Shown here: positions 63,937-64,000 of the stretch, piece by piece
How positions within the stretch are numbered: the stretch's first letter is position 1
How the letters are laid out: each line of letters begins with the position of its first letter
Source of the DNA: Streptomyces sp. B3I8
GTDB lineage: Bacteria > Actinomycetota > Actinomycetes > Streptomycetales > Streptomycetaceae
DNA: 64,000 bases
Assembly: GCF_030816915.1 (NCBI RefSeq)
Contig: NZ_JAUSYN010000002.1
Coordinates: 4,787,501 to 4,851,500 of the forward strand
Direction: 5' to 3'
Translations under genes and position numbers: made by a program
Notes under the pieces: generated by a model
What the model saw: only the letters and a program-made list of their open reading frames with translations
Database searches by the model: none
Told to the model about the DNA's origin: nothing

Positions 63937-64000
63937 TTGGCTGCTGAGCTGCACGTCGAGCTGGTCGCCGCCGACCGCCAGGTCTGGTCCGGCGAGGCCA
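63937..64000 (+). CDS. atpC: F0F1 ATP synthase subunit epsilon (3' end outside window)
   Basis: Only the first 21 codons are in the window, reading AAELHVELVAADRQVWSGEA after the initiator, the usual start of actinobacterial epsilon. TTG 63937 is the start, with GAGGAG seven bases upstream. A rare TTG and the hairpin before the gene both fit low expression of a single-copy regulatory subunit. The remainder cannot be described. Confidence 0.9.
   Translation, partial: MAAELHVELVAADRQVWSGEA

Overview
The window is a stretch of Streptomyces chromosome. Codons are strongly G/C-ending, GTG and TTG starts are common, and the gene order from lysA through hom-thrC-thrB-rho-rpmE-prfA-prmC to the atpIBEFHAGDC operon is the conserved core order of that genus. 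Assignments come from reading translations and motifs; no database search was run.

Layout. (1) 1-16.7 kb, chromosomal accessory genes: the end of an ABC-2 permease, a large secreted YncE/phosphoesterase protein, three RsbW-like ATPases (4.5, 11.8 and 15.3 kb), an XRE/DUF5753 regulator with its small partner, a GNAT enzyme, and three paralogous ArsR repressors (9.8, 12.9 and 16.0 kb), one overlapping a SulP anion transporter. A TetR-ABC pair at 8.8-9.7 kb is decaying. (2) 16.8-19.9 kb, relics of an older integrated element: a NERD protein, a deleted ISAs1 transposase, a 3' integrase fragment and a lipoprotein. (3) 19,963-37,903, an actinomycete integrative and conjugative element (AICE) in tRNA-Arg(CCG), bounded by a 45-bp direct repeat of the tRNA 3' half. 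Its right half is the core: GntR repressor with twin operators, SCO3933-type regulator, FtsK/TraB translocase, small transfer genes, RepSA-like initiator, excisionase and integrase. Its left half is lower-GC cargo that looks like a defence island: a 41-aa hydrophobic peptide gene, a STAND-like ATPase with helical repeats, a DNA methyltransferase-DUF262-HEPN operon, and a second convergent DUF262-HEPN pair. Several parts are broken: the first DUF262 gene and rep by single extra bases, the second HEPN gene by an IS5-family insertion, and a neighbouring IS110 transposase by an extra base. (4) 37.9-64 kb, core chromosome: response regulator, nrtL, lysA, threonine biosynthesis, transcription termination (rho), translation termination (prfA, prmC), tRNA t6A synthesis, serine hydroxymethyltransferase, a polyprenyl-P sugar transferase, and F1Fo ATP synthase cut by the window end within atpC.

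How it fits together. The AICE core gives excision, replication and intercellular double-stranded DNA transfer, and carries cargo that probably protects the host or the element. The methyltransferase would mark self DNA, DUF262 proteins would act as nucleotide-dependent sensors and HEPN proteins as RNases; this is inference. The ATP synthase operon has two sites resembling Rex operators upstream of atpI, suggesting redox control. Short tandem repeats (54, 9, 19 and 19 bp) occupy several intergenic gaps.
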